From Alphaproteobacteria bacterium (GTDB taxonomy: Bacteria; Pseudomonadota; Alphaproteobacteria; JAAEOK01), in contig JAAEOK010000045.1 of assembly GCA_024244705.1 (NCBI GenBank), positions 1-64,000 on the forward strand: a stretch of DNA of 64,000 nucleotides, written 5' to 3'. The position numbers and the translations under genes were made by a program. Numbering within the stretch: the first letter of the stretch is position 1; each line of letters begins with the position of its first letter. Shown here piece by piece: positions 44,558-54,231 of the stretch. The notes under the pieces were generated by a model, which was given only the letters and a program-made list of their open reading frames with translations, had not been told where the DNA came from and made no database searches.

Positions 44558-45781
44558 ATGAGTAAATTCGACCCACTGGATATACTCTTTGTCGGCGCGG
44601 TGAGACCGTCAATTGACGGCGACGCGGTCTGCGGCACCGAACTCATCAACATTCTCGCGCAACGAGGGCATCGTGTTCGTGCGGTGGCGCCGCGGTCGCA
44701 GTCGGCCGGCGATGACGATTTGGCGAACGATGCCGAGCTTCATCCTGGGGTCTTGCTTGAGCGCTTGAGGTCGGACGCGATCGAATTGATCTATGCACCG
44801 TCCTGGTTAATATACGAGGCCTGCCAAGCAGAGATCGAAGCCACGCTGCGCCGATTGATAACCGTACGCCAACCGGATGTGCTCATGGTCGGGTCCCCGC
44901 GCTGCGCAGCCGGGGTCGGTGAGATTGCCGAACGGGTTGGGATCCCATGGCTTTGTTGGGCCCATGGCGAGTTCGAGACGGCCGACATAGACGGGTTCGA
45001 CTCCACCATACGAGACCGGATCTCGACGGAAGTGATCACGGCCGATCGCGTTGTCTCCTGCGCCCGACACCATGGCGAATGGCTGGCGAGGCGGGGATTC
45101 ACACGGATCACCACTATCCCCAACGGGATCGACGTTGCGAATTTTGCTCCGGCGCCGAAAAACCTAGAGCTGTTGGCACAAATGAGCCTCAACTCCGACC
45201 AAATTGTAATCGGTCATATTTCGCGACTGGACGAAAACAAGCGTCCACGCGATATCATCCGGTCCGCGGCGAACGTGGCCCGAAGCGAGCCCCGGATTCG
45301 TTACGTCATCGTGGGCGGGCGGGCGCAAATTCCCGCGCTTAGGGAAGATTGTCGACGGAACGCCGTCGACGACAAATTCCGCTTCATCGAATGGCAGGAC
45401 TATTCGCGCATACCCGATCTTGTTCGCCTTGCGGACATAATGGTCATGCCGTCATCCATCGAGTGCATGAACCGTGTCTATTTGGAAACCCAGGCCAGTG
45501 GGCGGGTCTTGCTCGCCAGCGACATCGTGGCCGCACGCGAGGTTGTGGTGGACGATCGGACGGGCGTTCTGTTTCGTGCCGGGGACATCGCCGACCTCAC
45601 AGCCAAGATTGTCTCGCTGGCAAGAGATGCCAAGCGCCGTGAGCGTATTGGAAAATCGGCGCGCGCTTATGCCGAATCGGCACACGACATCCAATCCACC
45701 GCGACGCGCTTCGAATATGTGCTGGCCGAGATTGCCGAAAACAGGAAACGCGACCCGGCAATCGCCCACGCATCGGCCTGA
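44558..45781 (+). CDS. GT4-family glycosyltransferase
   Basis: A 407-residue GT-B glycosyltransferase. The C-terminal donor-binding half has IGHISRLDENKRPRDII, YVIVGGRAQIPALRE, RFIEWQDYSRIPDLVRLADIMVMPSS and YLETQASGRVLLASD, the last replacing the usual EAMA-type motif. The N-terminal half (acceptor side) has DILFVGAVRPSIDGDAVCG. Start ATG 44558. It is the only envelope-type gene in the window and has no partners, so its acceptor is unknown. Convergent with the locus B regulator. Confidence 0.85.
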   Translation: MSKFDPLDILFVGAVRPSIDGDAVCGTELINILAQRGHRVRAVAPRSQSAGDDDLANDAELHPGVLLERLRSDAIELIYAPSWLIYEACQAEIEATLRRLITVRQPDVLMVGSPRCAAGVGEIAERVGIPWLCWAHGEFETADIDGFDSTIRDRISTEVITADRVVSCARHHGEWLARRGFTRITTIPNGIDVANFAPAPKNLELLAQMSLNSDQIVIGHISRLDENKRPRDIIRSAANVARSEPRIRYVIVGGRAQIPALREDCRRNAVDDKFRFIEWQDYSRIPDLVRLADIMVMPSSIECMNRVYLETQASGRVLLASDIVAAREVVVDDRTGVLFRAGDIADLTAKIVSLARDAKRRERIGKSARAYAESAHDIQSTATRFEYVLAEIAENRKRDPAIAHASA

Positions 45782-45797
45782 GACTTTCGATCTTGCC

Positions 45798-46769
45798 CTA
45801 AGGCCGCCGTGCCGCCGTCGGCGAAAGGTTGAAACGGGCCCGGAAGGCGCGGGCCAAAGCCGAGGCGGAATTGAACCCGCAGCGCACGGCGATTTCGGCC
45901 ACCGTCCATTTGGTTTGACGCAACATGCGGTGAGCGAGCCGAAGCCTGAGATCCAGGTAATATCGCATCGGCGTTGTCATGAGATATTTCTTGAACAGCC
46001 GCTCCAGGTCACGCTGATTGGCGTCGACCCGCCTCGCGATGTTCGCCACGGTGACCGGTTCCTCGATCTGCGATTCCATGAGCTCGATTGCCCTGGCTAG
46101 TGGCGGGCTGCTGATCTCGAGCTGTTGGATGGACACACTGTGCTGAGGATCGGTCGACGGCATGTCATGGCCGTAGATGAGCTGGCCCGCCGTGTCGAGT
46201 GCCAGGCGGAGGCCGTGCTGCACGCGTACCAAATGGAGCATGAGATCGAGACTCGTCGTCCCGCCGCCGGCCGTAAACCGATTGCGGTCGATCACGTAGC
46301 GATCGGGCAACACCTCGACATTCGGGAATGCCTCGCCGAAGGTGGTGAGATCTTCCCAATGTATGGTCGCCTTGTAGCCATCGAGCAGACCGGCTCTCGC
46401 CAGGATATGGCTGCCGGTGTCGAGGCCGCCGAATTGCGTGCCGCGGCGCGACAGGTGCCGAAGTATTCCAATCAGGCGAGGCGTACACGCGTGGTCCGGG
46501 TTGAAGCTCGCGATGACGAACAATACTGGTGGACATGCCGCGGTGGTCAGCGGTCCGTCGACCGCAATCCGAAATCCGCTGCTGGCCGCAACGCTTTCGC
46601 CTTCCGTTGTGTACAAGCGCCAGCGATAAAGCGCTTGATCCGCCATCCGGTTGGTTGCCCGCAAGGGCTCGAGCGTCGACGCAAAGCAGATATTGGAGAA
46701 TTCCGGAACCAGCAAGAATCCGATTTCTTGGAAGGGATTGCTTGGTGTGCCATCGAATAGATGGGTCAT
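45798..46769 (-). CDS. GlxA/CdhR-like AraC-family transcriptional regulator, locus B
   Basis: A 323-residue regulator with the DJ-1/PfpI-like N-terminal domain (GGLDTGSHILARAGLLDGYKATIHW) and a C-terminal AraC domain (VDANQRDLERLFKKYL, CGFNSASALARAFRARF). Divergent from the cdhC-like gene across 123 nt. This mirrors CdhR beside cdhC in Pseudomonas, so it is the likely carnitine/dehydrocarnitine-responsive activator of locus B. Confidence 0.88.
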   Translation of the reverse strand: MTHLFDGTPSNPFQEIGFLLVPEFSNICFASTLEPLRATNRMADQALYRWRLYTTEGESVAASSGFRIAVDGPLTTAACPPVLFVIASFNPDHACTPRLIGILRHLSRRGTQFGGLDTGSHILARAGLLDGYKATIHWEDLTTFGEAFPNVEVLPDRYVIDRNRFTAGGGTTSLDLMLHLVRVQHGLRLALDTAGQLIYGHDMPSTDPQHSVSIQQLEISSPPLARAIELMESQIEEPVTVANIARRVDANQRDLERLFKKYLMTTPMRYYLDLRLRLAHRMLRQTKWTVAEIAVRCGFNSASALARAFRARFNLSPTAARRP

Positions 46770-46892
46770 TTTGCGAAAACCGTATAAGTGCCGCCCAAAA
46801 CTGTATCAAATTACCACCGGATCGTCGGTACCATATCCAAGAAATACGAGCCAGCGCCGACTTGCGCTGCGGCCGTTTTGCGAGGAGACGAT

Positions 46893-47780
46893 ATGAACTG
46901 GGATGTCTTCATTACCTGCGCCGTCACCGGTGCCGGCGATACGTTCGGCAAACACCCCGATCTTCCGGTAACCCCGGCACAGATCGCATCGGCGGCGCTC
47001 GAGGCGGCAAGTGCCGGCGCGGCCATCGCGCATTGCCATGTGCGTGATCCGGCGACCGGGCAGGGAAGTCGAGACGTCGCGCTCTACCGGGAAGTCGTCG
47101 AGCGCATTCGAGAAAGCGATACGGATGTGGTGATCAACTTGACTGCCGGCATGGGCGGCGACCTCTATGTCGGCACCGAAGGGGTCAAGGATACGCCGGC
47201 GGATGGAACCGACCTTGTGGGCCCAATCGAGCGCCTAGCCCATATCGAGGAATTGACGCCGGAGATTTGCACGTTGGATTGCGGGAGTCTCAATTTCGGC
47301 GATGGCAGCATGGTCTATATTTCCCCGCCGTCATATCTTCGGAAGGGCGCTCAGCGGATTCGGGAATTGGGCGTCAAACCGGAGCTTGAAATCTTCGATA
47401 CCGGTCATCTGTGGTTTGTCAATCAGATGGTCTCGGAGGGTCTCGTCGATGCTCCGCCGATGATTCAGCTTTGCCTCGGGATCCCCTATGGTGCACCGGC
47501 GGACACGACGACAATGAAATCGATGGTCGACAATCTGCCGACCGATTGCGTGTGGAGCGGTTTCGGCATCGGCCGCATGCAGATGCCGATGGTGGCCCAG
47601 GCCGCGCTGCTTGGCGGCAATGTCCGTGTCGGCCTCGAAGACAATCTGTATCTCGAACGCGGTGTGTTCGCATCAAACGGTCAGCTCGTCGAAAAGGCGC
47701 AGGCAATTCTCGAACGCATGGGTGCGAACGTGCTGACACCGGATCAGGCGCGTCAGAAGCTGGGCTTGCGCAAGACCTGA
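46893..47780 (+). CDS. cdhC: 3-dehydrocarnitine cleavage enzyme (BKACE, DUF849)
   Basis: A 295-residue BKACE-family zinc enzyme very close to Pseudomonas CdhC as I recall it: [21 protein letters not shown] (zinc His pair), [36 protein letters not shown] and [10 protein letters not shown]. It cleaves 3-dehydrocarnitine with acetyl-CoA to betainyl-CoA and acetoacetate. ATG 46893 follows GAGGAGA; the upstream 35-codon extension is rejected. First gene of locus B operon, with a regulator divergent and dehydrogenase-thioesterase downstream. Best substrate assignment in the window. Confidence 0.9.
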   Translation: MNWDVFITCAVTGAGDTFGKHPDLPVTPAQIASAALEAASAGAAIAHCHVRDPATGQGSRDVALYREVVERIRESDTDVVINLTAGMGGDLYVGTEGVKDTPADGTDLVGPIERLAHIEELTPEICTLDCGSLNFGDGSMVYISPPSYLRKGAQRIRELGVKPELEIFDTGHLWFVNQMVSEGLVDAPPMIQLCLGIPYGAPADTTTMKSMVDNLPTDCVWSGFGIGRMQMPMVAQAALLGGNVRVGLEDNLYLERGVFASNGQLVEKAQAILERMGANVLTPDQARQKLGLRKT

Positions 47781-47850
47781 CCAGGATTGGGCACGGGAAT
47801 GCAGTCGCTCGATAGCGGGTCCGGCAGCTCGGCGCAGACAAACCGTCGGA

Positions 47851-49368
47851 ATGGGGGTGTGGATGACCGCGAATAGGGTCGAGAAAGTCGCCGTCGTCGG
47901 TACCGGCGTCATCGGGGCCGGTTGGGCGGCGCGGCTGTTGCATTTCGGTATCGATGTGGTCGCCGCGGATCCGGCGCCGGGCGCAGAAGATCGGCTGCGG
48001 GCAAGTGTCGCCAACGCCGAGCCGGCGCTCGCGAAACTAACCCTGGTTCCGATCGGCAAGAAGGGCACGCTAGAATTCGTAAATGACCTGAAAGACGCAG
48101 TAGAAGATGCTGATCTTATTCAAGAAAGTGCCTCCGAAAATGAGGCCCTCAAACGCGATCTCTTAGCCCAGGTCAGTCGTGCGGCGCGGCCGGACGCGAT
48201 AATCGCGTCGAGCTCGTCGGGCCTTTTGCCGAGCCGTATTCAAGCCGATTGCGTCAATCCGGCGCGGGTCCTTATCGGACACCCTTTCAATCCGGTTTAC
48301 CTACTTCCGCTTGTCGAGTTGGTCGGTGGTGAACAGACCTCCGGACAGACCATCGAGCAGGCGACCGAGTTCTATCGCGCAATCGGCATGCATCCGCTCC
48401 ATGTTCGCAACGAGATCGAAGGCTATATTTCGGACCGTCTGCAAGAGGCTCTGTGGCGGGAGGCGCTTCACCTCGTCAACGACGGTGTCGCGACCACCGA
48501 CGAGATCGACCAGGCGGTCATCTACGGTCCGGGCCTACGCTGGGCGTTCATGGGTACATGTCTGACATTTCACCTTGCGGGTGGCGAGGAGGGAATGCGC
48601 CACATGTTGCGGCAATTTGGACCGGCGCTGAAACTGCCGTGGACGAAGCTCGAAGCGCCCGACCTGACGGATCGGCTGGTCGATCGTATGGTCGAGCAGA
48701 CCCAAGAGCAGGCTGAGTCGAAGTCGATCCGCGAACTCGAACAACTGCGCGACGATTGCCTCGTCGCCATAATGCAGTCACTGCGAGAGTTCGACTATGC
48801 GTCGGGACGGACCTTGAACGCCCAGGATCGGCGGCTCTATCGGGGCATGAATTTTCGTCGATTCGATGCAAAAGACGATTTCTCGGCGCCGTTGCGCCTG
48901 CATGAAGCCTTCGTTCGTCCTGAATGGGTGGATTATAACGGCCACATGACCGAATCGCGATACCTGCAGATCTTCGGTGATGCCTCTGACGCCCTGTTCC
49001 GATTTGTCGGCGTCGACGACGACTATCACGCCCGGGGGTTTTCCTACTATACGGTCGAAACCCATATCATGAACCTGCGCGAGGTGGCGGCCAACGAGCC
49101 GCTCTACGTCACCACCCAAATCTTGGGCGTCGACGAGAAGCGGCTCCATTTTTTCCATTCCATGCATCATGCCGACAGCGATGAAAATTTGGCGACGGCG
49201 GAGCAAATGGTTCTCCATGTCGACATGGAGGCCGGCAAGACCTGTCCGGCGCCGGCCGATGTCCTCGAGAAACTGCAAGCGATTTTTGAAGGCCATCGTG
49301 ATATCGCGCCGCCCTCGGCAGCGGGCCGCTCGGTCGGCGCGGCAAAGACACGGACGTTGAGCGCATGA
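47851..49368 (+). CDS. Bifunctional L-carnitine dehydrogenase / betainyl-CoA thioesterase fusion
   Basis: A 505-residue fusion. Residues about 8-320: NAD-binding VVGTGVIGAGW, catalytic His in GHPFNPVYLLPLVE and the C-terminal 3-hydroxyacyl dehydrogenase domain. Residues about 345-485: a hotdog thioesterase domain (EAFVRPEWVDYNGHMTESRY with the catalytic-type Asp-Tyr-Asn-Gly-His). In Pseudomonas the two functions are separate genes; fused forms occur in rhizobia and relatives. It makes 3-dehydrocarnitine and later frees glycine betaine from betainyl-CoA, the steps either side of CdhC. ATG 47851 or 47863 is possible. A short AT-richer patch (48061-48120) lies in the dehydrogenase domain. ATGA overlap with the SDR. 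Confidence 0.9.
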   Translation: MGVWMTANRVEKVAVVGTGVIGAGWAARLLHFGIDVVAADPAPGAEDRLRASVANAEPALAKLTLVPIGKKGTLEFVNDLKDAVEDADLIQESASENEALKRDLLAQVSRAARPDAIIASSSSGLLPSRIQADCVNPARVLIGHPFNPVYLLPLVELVGGEQTSGQTIEQATEFYRAIGMHPLHVRNEIEGYISDRLQEALWREALHLVNDGVATTDEIDQAVIYGPGLRWAFMGTCLTFHLAGGEEGMRHMLRQFGPALKLPWTKLEAPDLTDRLVDRMVEQTQEQAESKSIRELEQLRDDCLVAIMQSLREFDYASGRTLNAQDRRLYRGMNFRRFDAKDDFSAPLRLHEAFVRPEWVDYNGHMTESRYLQIFGDASDALFRFVGVDDDYHARGFSYYTVETHIMNLREVAANEPLYVTTQILGVDEKRLHFFHSMHHADSDENLATAEQMVLHVDMEAGKTCPAPADVLEKLQAIFEGHRDIAPPSAAGRSVGAAKTRTLSA

Positions 49369-50138
49369 CCGCGTCAGCCGCGCGGGTGCTGGTCACCGCG
49401 GGCGCGTCGGGTATCGGACGGGCCATTTCAGAGGCGTTTCTGGCTGAGGGCGCGTTGGTGCATATATGCGATATCGACGAAAAGGTTCTGCGTGAGTTTT
49501 GCGGCCAACACAACCGACTCGAAGGGTCGGTAGTCGATGTCGCAAACGCCGATGACGTGGACACGCTACTCGACGATTTCCTTGTTCGCCAGGGCGGTAT
49601 CGATGTCCTCGTCAATAATGCTGGTGTCGCCGGCCCGACGGCACCGGTCGAAGCGATTTCCTACGCCGATTGGCGGCATTGCCTGGCGGTTAACTTGGAC
49701 GCGGCCTATTTGTGCGCACGCCGCGCCGCGCCGAGCATGAAGGCGCAGGGCGCGGGATCGATTGTCAACATTTCTTCGACCGCCGGTTTCATGGGCTATC
49801 CTTTGCGGACACCGTATGCCGCGGCCAAATGGGCGTTGATCGGGCTCACGAAGTCCTTGGCCATGGAACTCGGACCCTATGGTATTCGCGTAAACGCGGT
49901 TTGTCCGGGACCAGTTCAGGGCGACCGCATGCAAAGAATTATTGCGTCCGAGGCCGAGGCCACCGGCAAGGATGTAGAGGAGGTTGCGGCTGCGTATGTG
50001 CGGAGCACGTCGTTGCGCACTTTCATCGAGGCCGCAGATATCGCGGCGACGGTATCGTTTCTTTGTTCACCGGCCGGAGCGAAGATCACGGGACAGGCGG
50101 TTCCCGTCGACGGCCACACTGAAAGCCTTACGGGATAG
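49365..50138 (+). CDS. SDR-family dehydrogenase, locus B
   Basis: A 257-residue short-chain dehydrogenase: VTAGASGIGR, NNAGVAGP, catalytic ISSTAG and YAAAK, and an ITGQAVPVDGG-like end. Its start overlaps the upstream stop (ATGA). SDRs recur in carnitine loci and could handle the D-enantiomer or another hydroxyacyl intermediate; sequence does not decide. The glycine motif AGASGIG is standard for NAD(P) binding. Confidence 0.86.
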   Translation: MTASAARVLVTAGASGIGRAISEAFLAEGALVHICDIDEKVLREFCGQHNRLEGSVVDVANADDVDTLLDDFLVRQGGIDVLVNNAGVAGPTAPVEAISYADWRHCLAVNLDAAYLCARRAAPSMKAQGAGSIVNISSTAGFMGYPLRTPYAAAKWALIGLTKSLAMELGPYGIRVNAVCPGPVQGDRMQRIIASEAEATGKDVEEVAAAYVRSTSLRTFIEAADIAATVSFLCSPAGAKITGQAVPVDGHTESLTG

Positions 50139-50154
50139 GACGAAGGGGCTGATC

Positions 50155-51315
50155 ATGGATTTCGGTCTCACCGAAGAACAGCAAATGGTGGTCGATACGG
50201 TTCGGGGTTTTGTCGAACGGGAGCTCTACCCGCTCGAAGCCGAGGTCGAGCTGAGCGGCCGGGTGGCCAATGAAATCGGCCGTGACATACAGCGAAAGGT
50301 TCTCGGCCTGGGGTTCTACGCGGCGAATATACCTCAGGAATTCGGCGGCGGCGGGCTGGATCATCTGACCTTTACACTCCTCGAGCGGGAACTGGGCCGC
50401 GGATCGATGGCGCTGAGCACGTTTTTCGGCCGGCCCTCGAACATTCTTTGTGCCTGCAGTGACGAGCAAAAGGAACGCTACCTCTACCCAGCGGTGCGGG
50501 GCGAAATGATGGATTGCTTGGCAATGACAGAGCCGGGGGCGGGTTCAGACATCCGCTCGATGAAGACGGTGGCGCGACGAGACGGTGACGATTTCGTCAT
50601 AAACGGGTCCAAGCACTTCATCAGCCACGCCGATATCGCCGATTTTGCCATCGTCTTCGTCGCAACGGGCAGCGAAGACACGCCGCACGGCAATAAGCAG
50701 CAGATCACATGTTTCCTGATCGACCGGGGCACGCCCGGCTTCGAAGTGAGGGATGGCTACAAGAGTGTTTCTCATCGCGGCTATCACAATTGCATTCTCA
50801 CGTTTGACGATTGCCGGGTGCCGGCGACCCAGGTACTCGGCGGGGTAGGGCAGGGCTTCCAGTTGATGAATACCTGGCTCTACGCCACCCGGTTGACGGT
50901 CGCGGCGATGAGTGTCGGACGGGCGCGCCGCGTTTTCGATTTGTGCGCCGAATGGTGTGCGACACGAAAGCAATTCGGCCAATCAATTGGCAAGTTTCAA
51001 GGTACGTCGTTCAAACTCGCCGATATGGCGACGGAAATCGACGCAGCCGACTATCTGAACCTGGGCGCGGCGTGGATGCTCGACAATGGACGCGACGCCA
51101 ACCGAGCCATCGCGCAGGCAAAACTGTTCGCGACCGAAATGCTCGCGCGGGCGACAGATAATGCCGTTCAAATCTTCGGCGGAATGGGTTTGATGGACGA
51201 ACTACCAATCGAGCGATTTTGGCGTGATGCTCGGGTCGAACGTATCTGGGATGGCACCAGTGAGATCCAGCGCCACATCATATCCCGCGACATCCTGCGC
51301 CCGCTCGAAGATTAA
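50155..51315 (+). CDS. Acyl-CoA dehydrogenase, locus B
   Basis: A 386-residue acyl-CoA dehydrogenase, the same length as its locus A paralogue and alignable without gaps by eye: AMTEPGAGSDIRS, FVINGSKHFISH, TRKQFGQSIGKFQ, AVQIFGGMGLMDELP. It too has Asp366 (RIWDGTSEIQR) at the position of the medium-chain catalytic Glu. Proposed to desaturate gamma-butyrobetainyl-CoA or a similar cationic acyl-CoA to the crotonyl form used by CaiD. ATG 50155; the longer upstream frame lies inside the SDR gene. Confidence 0.88.
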   Translation: MDFGLTEEQQMVVDTVRGFVERELYPLEAEVELSGRVANEIGRDIQRKVLGLGFYAANIPQEFGGGGLDHLTFTLLERELGRGSMALSTFFGRPSNILCACSDEQKERYLYPAVRGEMMDCLAMTEPGAGSDIRSMKTVARRDGDDFVINGSKHFISHADIADFAIVFVATGSEDTPHGNKQQITCFLIDRGTPGFEVRDGYKSVSHRGYHNCILTFDDCRVPATQVLGGVGQGFQLMNTWLYATRLTVAAMSVGRARRVFDLCAEWCATRKQFGQSIGKFQGTSFKLADMATEIDAADYLNLGAAWMLDNGRDANRAIAQAKLFATEMLARATDNAVQIFGGMGLMDELPIERFWRDARVERIWDGTSEIQRHIISRDILRPLED

Positions 51316-51320
51316 CGGCG

Positions 51321-53417
51321 ATGGCGCGAGCCGCGACCCGACGTAACCTGAAACGGCTGCTTTCGCCGAAGAGCATTGCGGTCGTTGGCGGCGATCTCGC
51401 CGCAAGGGTCATCCGTTTGACCCGCGACTTTGGCTTCGCAGGTCCCATTCACGCTGTGCACCCGACGCGGAACGAACTTACCGGGGTTCCCTGCGTGCGA
51501 TCGATTGCGGACCTCCCATCCGCCCCCGATGCAGTTTTCCTCGGCGTGTCCCGAGAGGCAACGCTAGCGAGCGTCAAAGAATTGTCGGCGCTCGGTGCGG
51601 GCGGAGCGGTTTGCTATGCCTCGGGCTTTTCCGAAGTTTCCGATGGGGACCGCTTGGAACGCGATTTGATCGCCAGCGCCGGCGATATGGCGCTGATCGG
51701 TCCGAACTGCCACGGTGTTATCAACGGGCTCGATGGGATCGCGCTGTGGCCCGACGAACACGGTATCGCGCCGACAACTGCGGGCGCTGCCATCATCACG
51801 CAGAGCGGCAATATCGGTATCACGCTGACCATGCAGGAGCGGGGCCTCGACATCGCCTACATGCTCTCGGTGGGCAATCAAGCCGTGCTCAAGGTCCACG
51901 ACTACCTCGATGTGCTCGCCGATGATCCGCGGATTGGCGCGATCGGTCTCTATATCGAGGCCGTAGAGGAGGTCGGCGATTTCGCCGAGGCCGTTCTGAA
52001 ATGTGCCCGCAGGCGACTTCCTATCGTGGCGATCAAGGCCGGACGTTCGGAGGCGGCGGTCCAGACGGCGCTGAGCCACACGTCATCGCTCGCCGGGTCC
52101 GACGCGTTGGTCGATGCATTCTTTCACCGTTACGGAATCGTCCGCGTCGACAGTCTCGCCGAACTCGTTGAAACCCTGAAATTCCTGTCGCTGGCGGGAC
52201 CGATTGACGGTCCACGCATCGCATCATTGAGTTGTTCGGGCGGTGATGCGGCCATGCTCGCCGACTTGGCACATCCACTTGGGCTGGATCTGGCACCGCT
52301 CCCGGACAGAACCCGTGGCCGTTTGACCGATCTATTGGGCGCACGGGTCGCGATTTCCAATCCCCTCGACTATCACACCTACATTTGGGGCGACCGGGAG
52401 CGTTTGACGGCGTGCTTCGGCGCCGTTTGCGAGGCCGGCTACGATGCGACAATGCTGGTCCATGACTATCCGCGACCGGATGCCAACGATGTCGCGGCAT
52501 GGGACGTCACGACCGAGGCAATGATTGCCGCGCACCGCACCCATGGCGGCGTCGGGATTGTCGTGTCCTCGCTTCCCGAGGCCATGCCCGCCCATGCGCG
52601 TCGAATGCTGAACGAAGCCGGCCTCACCGCGATGCAGGGTCTGCCGGAATGCCTGAAGGCGGTCGCGGCGTCAGTCCGCCTCGGCCGGGCATGGCGACGG
52701 TTCGACTGTCATCCGCCGTCCATGCCAATTGACAGTCCGCCGCTTCCGCTCGACGGCAAACCTGTGGTGGCGACGGAGCCGGCGGCCAAGGCGTTGTTTA
52801 CGGCTCATGGGATACGGGTACCCGAGGGGCGCCGGGTGGCGATTTCCCAGGCATCGGCGGCGGCCGCCGAAATCGGATTTCCGGTTGTCGTCAAGACCGC
52901 GGCCGCGGTCGGTCATAAGACCGAATTGGGTGGCGTCGCGCTGGATCTCGAAGACACCGTTGCGGTACATGCCGCTGCCGTTCGAATGTCATCCCTGAGC
53001 CCGGAGGTTTATGTCGAGCGCATGTTGCCATCGCCCCTCGTCGAGTTGATCGTCGGCGTGAAATCCGATCGCCAATTCGGACCCGTTCTGGTCGTGGGGG
53101 AGGGAGGCATCCGGGTCGAGCTTCAGGACGACAACCGGTTCATATTGTTACCGACCGACCCAGCGGAAATCCGCGACGCGCTTCAGGCTTTGCGGATATG
53201 GCCGATACTTGAGGGTTACCGGGGTGCCGCCGGTGCCGATATTGATTCGCTCGTCGACGCAATCTCTCGGTTGGCCACCCTCGCGATCGCCCAACGCAAG
53301 TCCATTTTCGAGATCGAAATAAACCCGCTGATGGTTTATCCAGCGCCGGATGGCGCCATCGCAGCCGATGCCTTGGTGTGCACGAGCGAATCACTCAACA
53401 TCGAAGAAGTCGGGTAG
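51321..53417 (+). CDS. NDP-forming acyl-CoA synthetase (fused alpha-beta), locus B
   Basis: A 698-residue acetate-CoA-ligase-type enzyme: CoA-binding domain (1-150, intact CYASGFSEVSDGD region), phosphohistidine loop SHTSSLAGS, SCSGGDAAML, and a C-terminal ATP-grasp domain (GFPVVVKTAAAVGHKTE, FEIEINPLMV). It starts 5 nt after the acyl-CoA dehydrogenase stop. It replaces the CaiB/CaiC CoA transferase/ligase logic of enterobacteria as the activation step. Compared with it, the locus A paralogue has lost residues 101-120. Confidence 0.88.
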   Translation: MARAATRRNLKRLLSPKSIAVVGGDLAARVIRLTRDFGFAGPIHAVHPTRNELTGVPCVRSIADLPSAPDAVFLGVSREATLASVKELSALGAGGAVCYASGFSEVSDGDRLERDLIASAGDMALIGPNCHGVINGLDGIALWPDEHGIAPTTAGAAIITQSGNIGITLTMQERGLDIAYMLSVGNQAVLKVHDYLDVLADDPRIGAIGLYIEAVEEVGDFAEAVLKCARRRLPIVAIKAGRSEAAVQTALSHTSSLAGSDALVDAFFHRYGIVRVDSLAELVETLKFLSLAGPIDGPRIASLSCSGGDAAMLADLAHPLGLDLAPLPDRTRGRLTDLLGARVAISNPLDYHTYIWGDRERLTACFGAVCEAGYDATMLVHDYPRPDANDVAAWDVTTEAMIAAHRTHGGVGIVVSSLPEAMPAHARRMLNEAGLTAMQGLPECLKAVAASVRLGRAWRRFDCHPPSMPIDSPPLPLDGKPVVATEPAAKALFTAHGIRVPEGRRVAISQASAAAAEIGFPVVVKTAAAVGHKTELGGVALDLEDTVAVHAAAVRMSSLSPEVYVERMLPSPLVELIVGVKSDRQFGPVLVVGEGGIRVELQDDNRFILLPTDPAEIRDALQALRIWPILEGYRGAAGADIDSLVDAISRLATLAIAQRKSIFEIEINPLMVYPAPDGAIAADALVCTSESLNIEEVG

Positions 53418-53428
53418 GGAGGGTTAAG

Positions 53429-54211
53429 ATGAGCGAACCGGTGCGAACCTCCAGAAATGGACAGATCCTGGAGGTCGTTCTCGATCGTCCGAAAGCCAAT
53501 GCTATCGACGTCGCGACCAGTCGCGAGCTGGGCTCGGTGTTTGAAAAATTCCTCGCCGCGCCCGAACTACGGGTTGCCATTCTGACTGGCGGCGGCGACA
53601 GGTTTTTCAGCGCCGGCTGGGATCTTATCAGCGCAAGCGAAGGCGAAGCCGCGGATTCGGATTATGGAATCGGTGGCTTCGGCGGTATCACCGAGCTTAA
53701 GGATCGGACCAAGCCCATCATTGCCGCGGTCAACGGTATGGCCGTCGGAGGCGGGTTCGAATTGGTGCTTGCCGCCGATTTCGTAATCGCCGCCGAGGAT
53801 GCGCAGTTCTTTCTGCCCGAAGTGCAACGCGGTCTGGTTGCCGATGCGGCTTCCTTTCGGTTGCCGAAGCGTCTGCCGCGGGCGCTCGCGATGGAGTTGC
53901 TGCTTACCGGGCGCCGGATGAGCGCCGCTGAAGCCTGCGACCGTGGCCTGATCAACCAAGTCGTGCCCAAGGCGGCGGTCATGGAAACGGCACGTTCGCT
54001 CGCCCAAGAGATCCTGAAGGCGGCGCCGTTATCGATCGCCGCCGTCATGGAAATCGTCCGCGAGACCGAGGCGATGCCGTTGGAGGCGTGCTACGCGGCG
54101 ATGCGCAACGGAAAATGGCAACACTACGAGACTATGCTCAAAAGCGACGACGCCGTCGAGGGGCCGCGCGCCTTCGCGGAAAAACGCGACCCGGTTTGGA
54201 CCGGAAAATGA
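53429..54211 (+). CDS. caiD: Carnitinyl-CoA dehydratase (crotonobetainyl-CoA hydratase)
   Basis: A 260-residue crotonase-fold enzyme that follows Escherichia coli CaiD almost throughout: LEVVLDRPKANAID, FFSAGWDLISASEGEA, GFGGITEL, AVGGGFELVLAADFV, TGRRMSAAEA, and the ending FAEKRDPVWTGK. Catalytic Glu111 and Glu131 fall at the same numbers as in CaiD. It hydrates crotonobetainyl-CoA to L-carnitinyl-CoA. ATG 53429 follows GGGAGGG. Last gene of locus B operon; 11 nt after the synthetase. The strongest single indication that locus B works on trimethylammonium acyl-CoAs. Confidence 0.92.
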   Translation: MSEPVRTSRNGQILEVVLDRPKANAIDVATSRELGSVFEKFLAAPELRVAILTGGGDRFFSAGWDLISASEGEAADSDYGIGGFGGITELKDRTKPIIAAVNGMAVGGGFELVLAADFVIAAEDAQFFLPEVQRGLVADAASFRLPKRLPRALAMELLLTGRRMSAAEACDRGLINQVVPKAAVMETARSLAQEILKAAPLSIAAVMEIVRETEAMPLEACYAAMRNGKWQHYETMLKSDDAVEGPRAFAEKRDPVWTGK

Positions 54212-54231
54212 TTTGGCCGGAAGGAAGCCGT

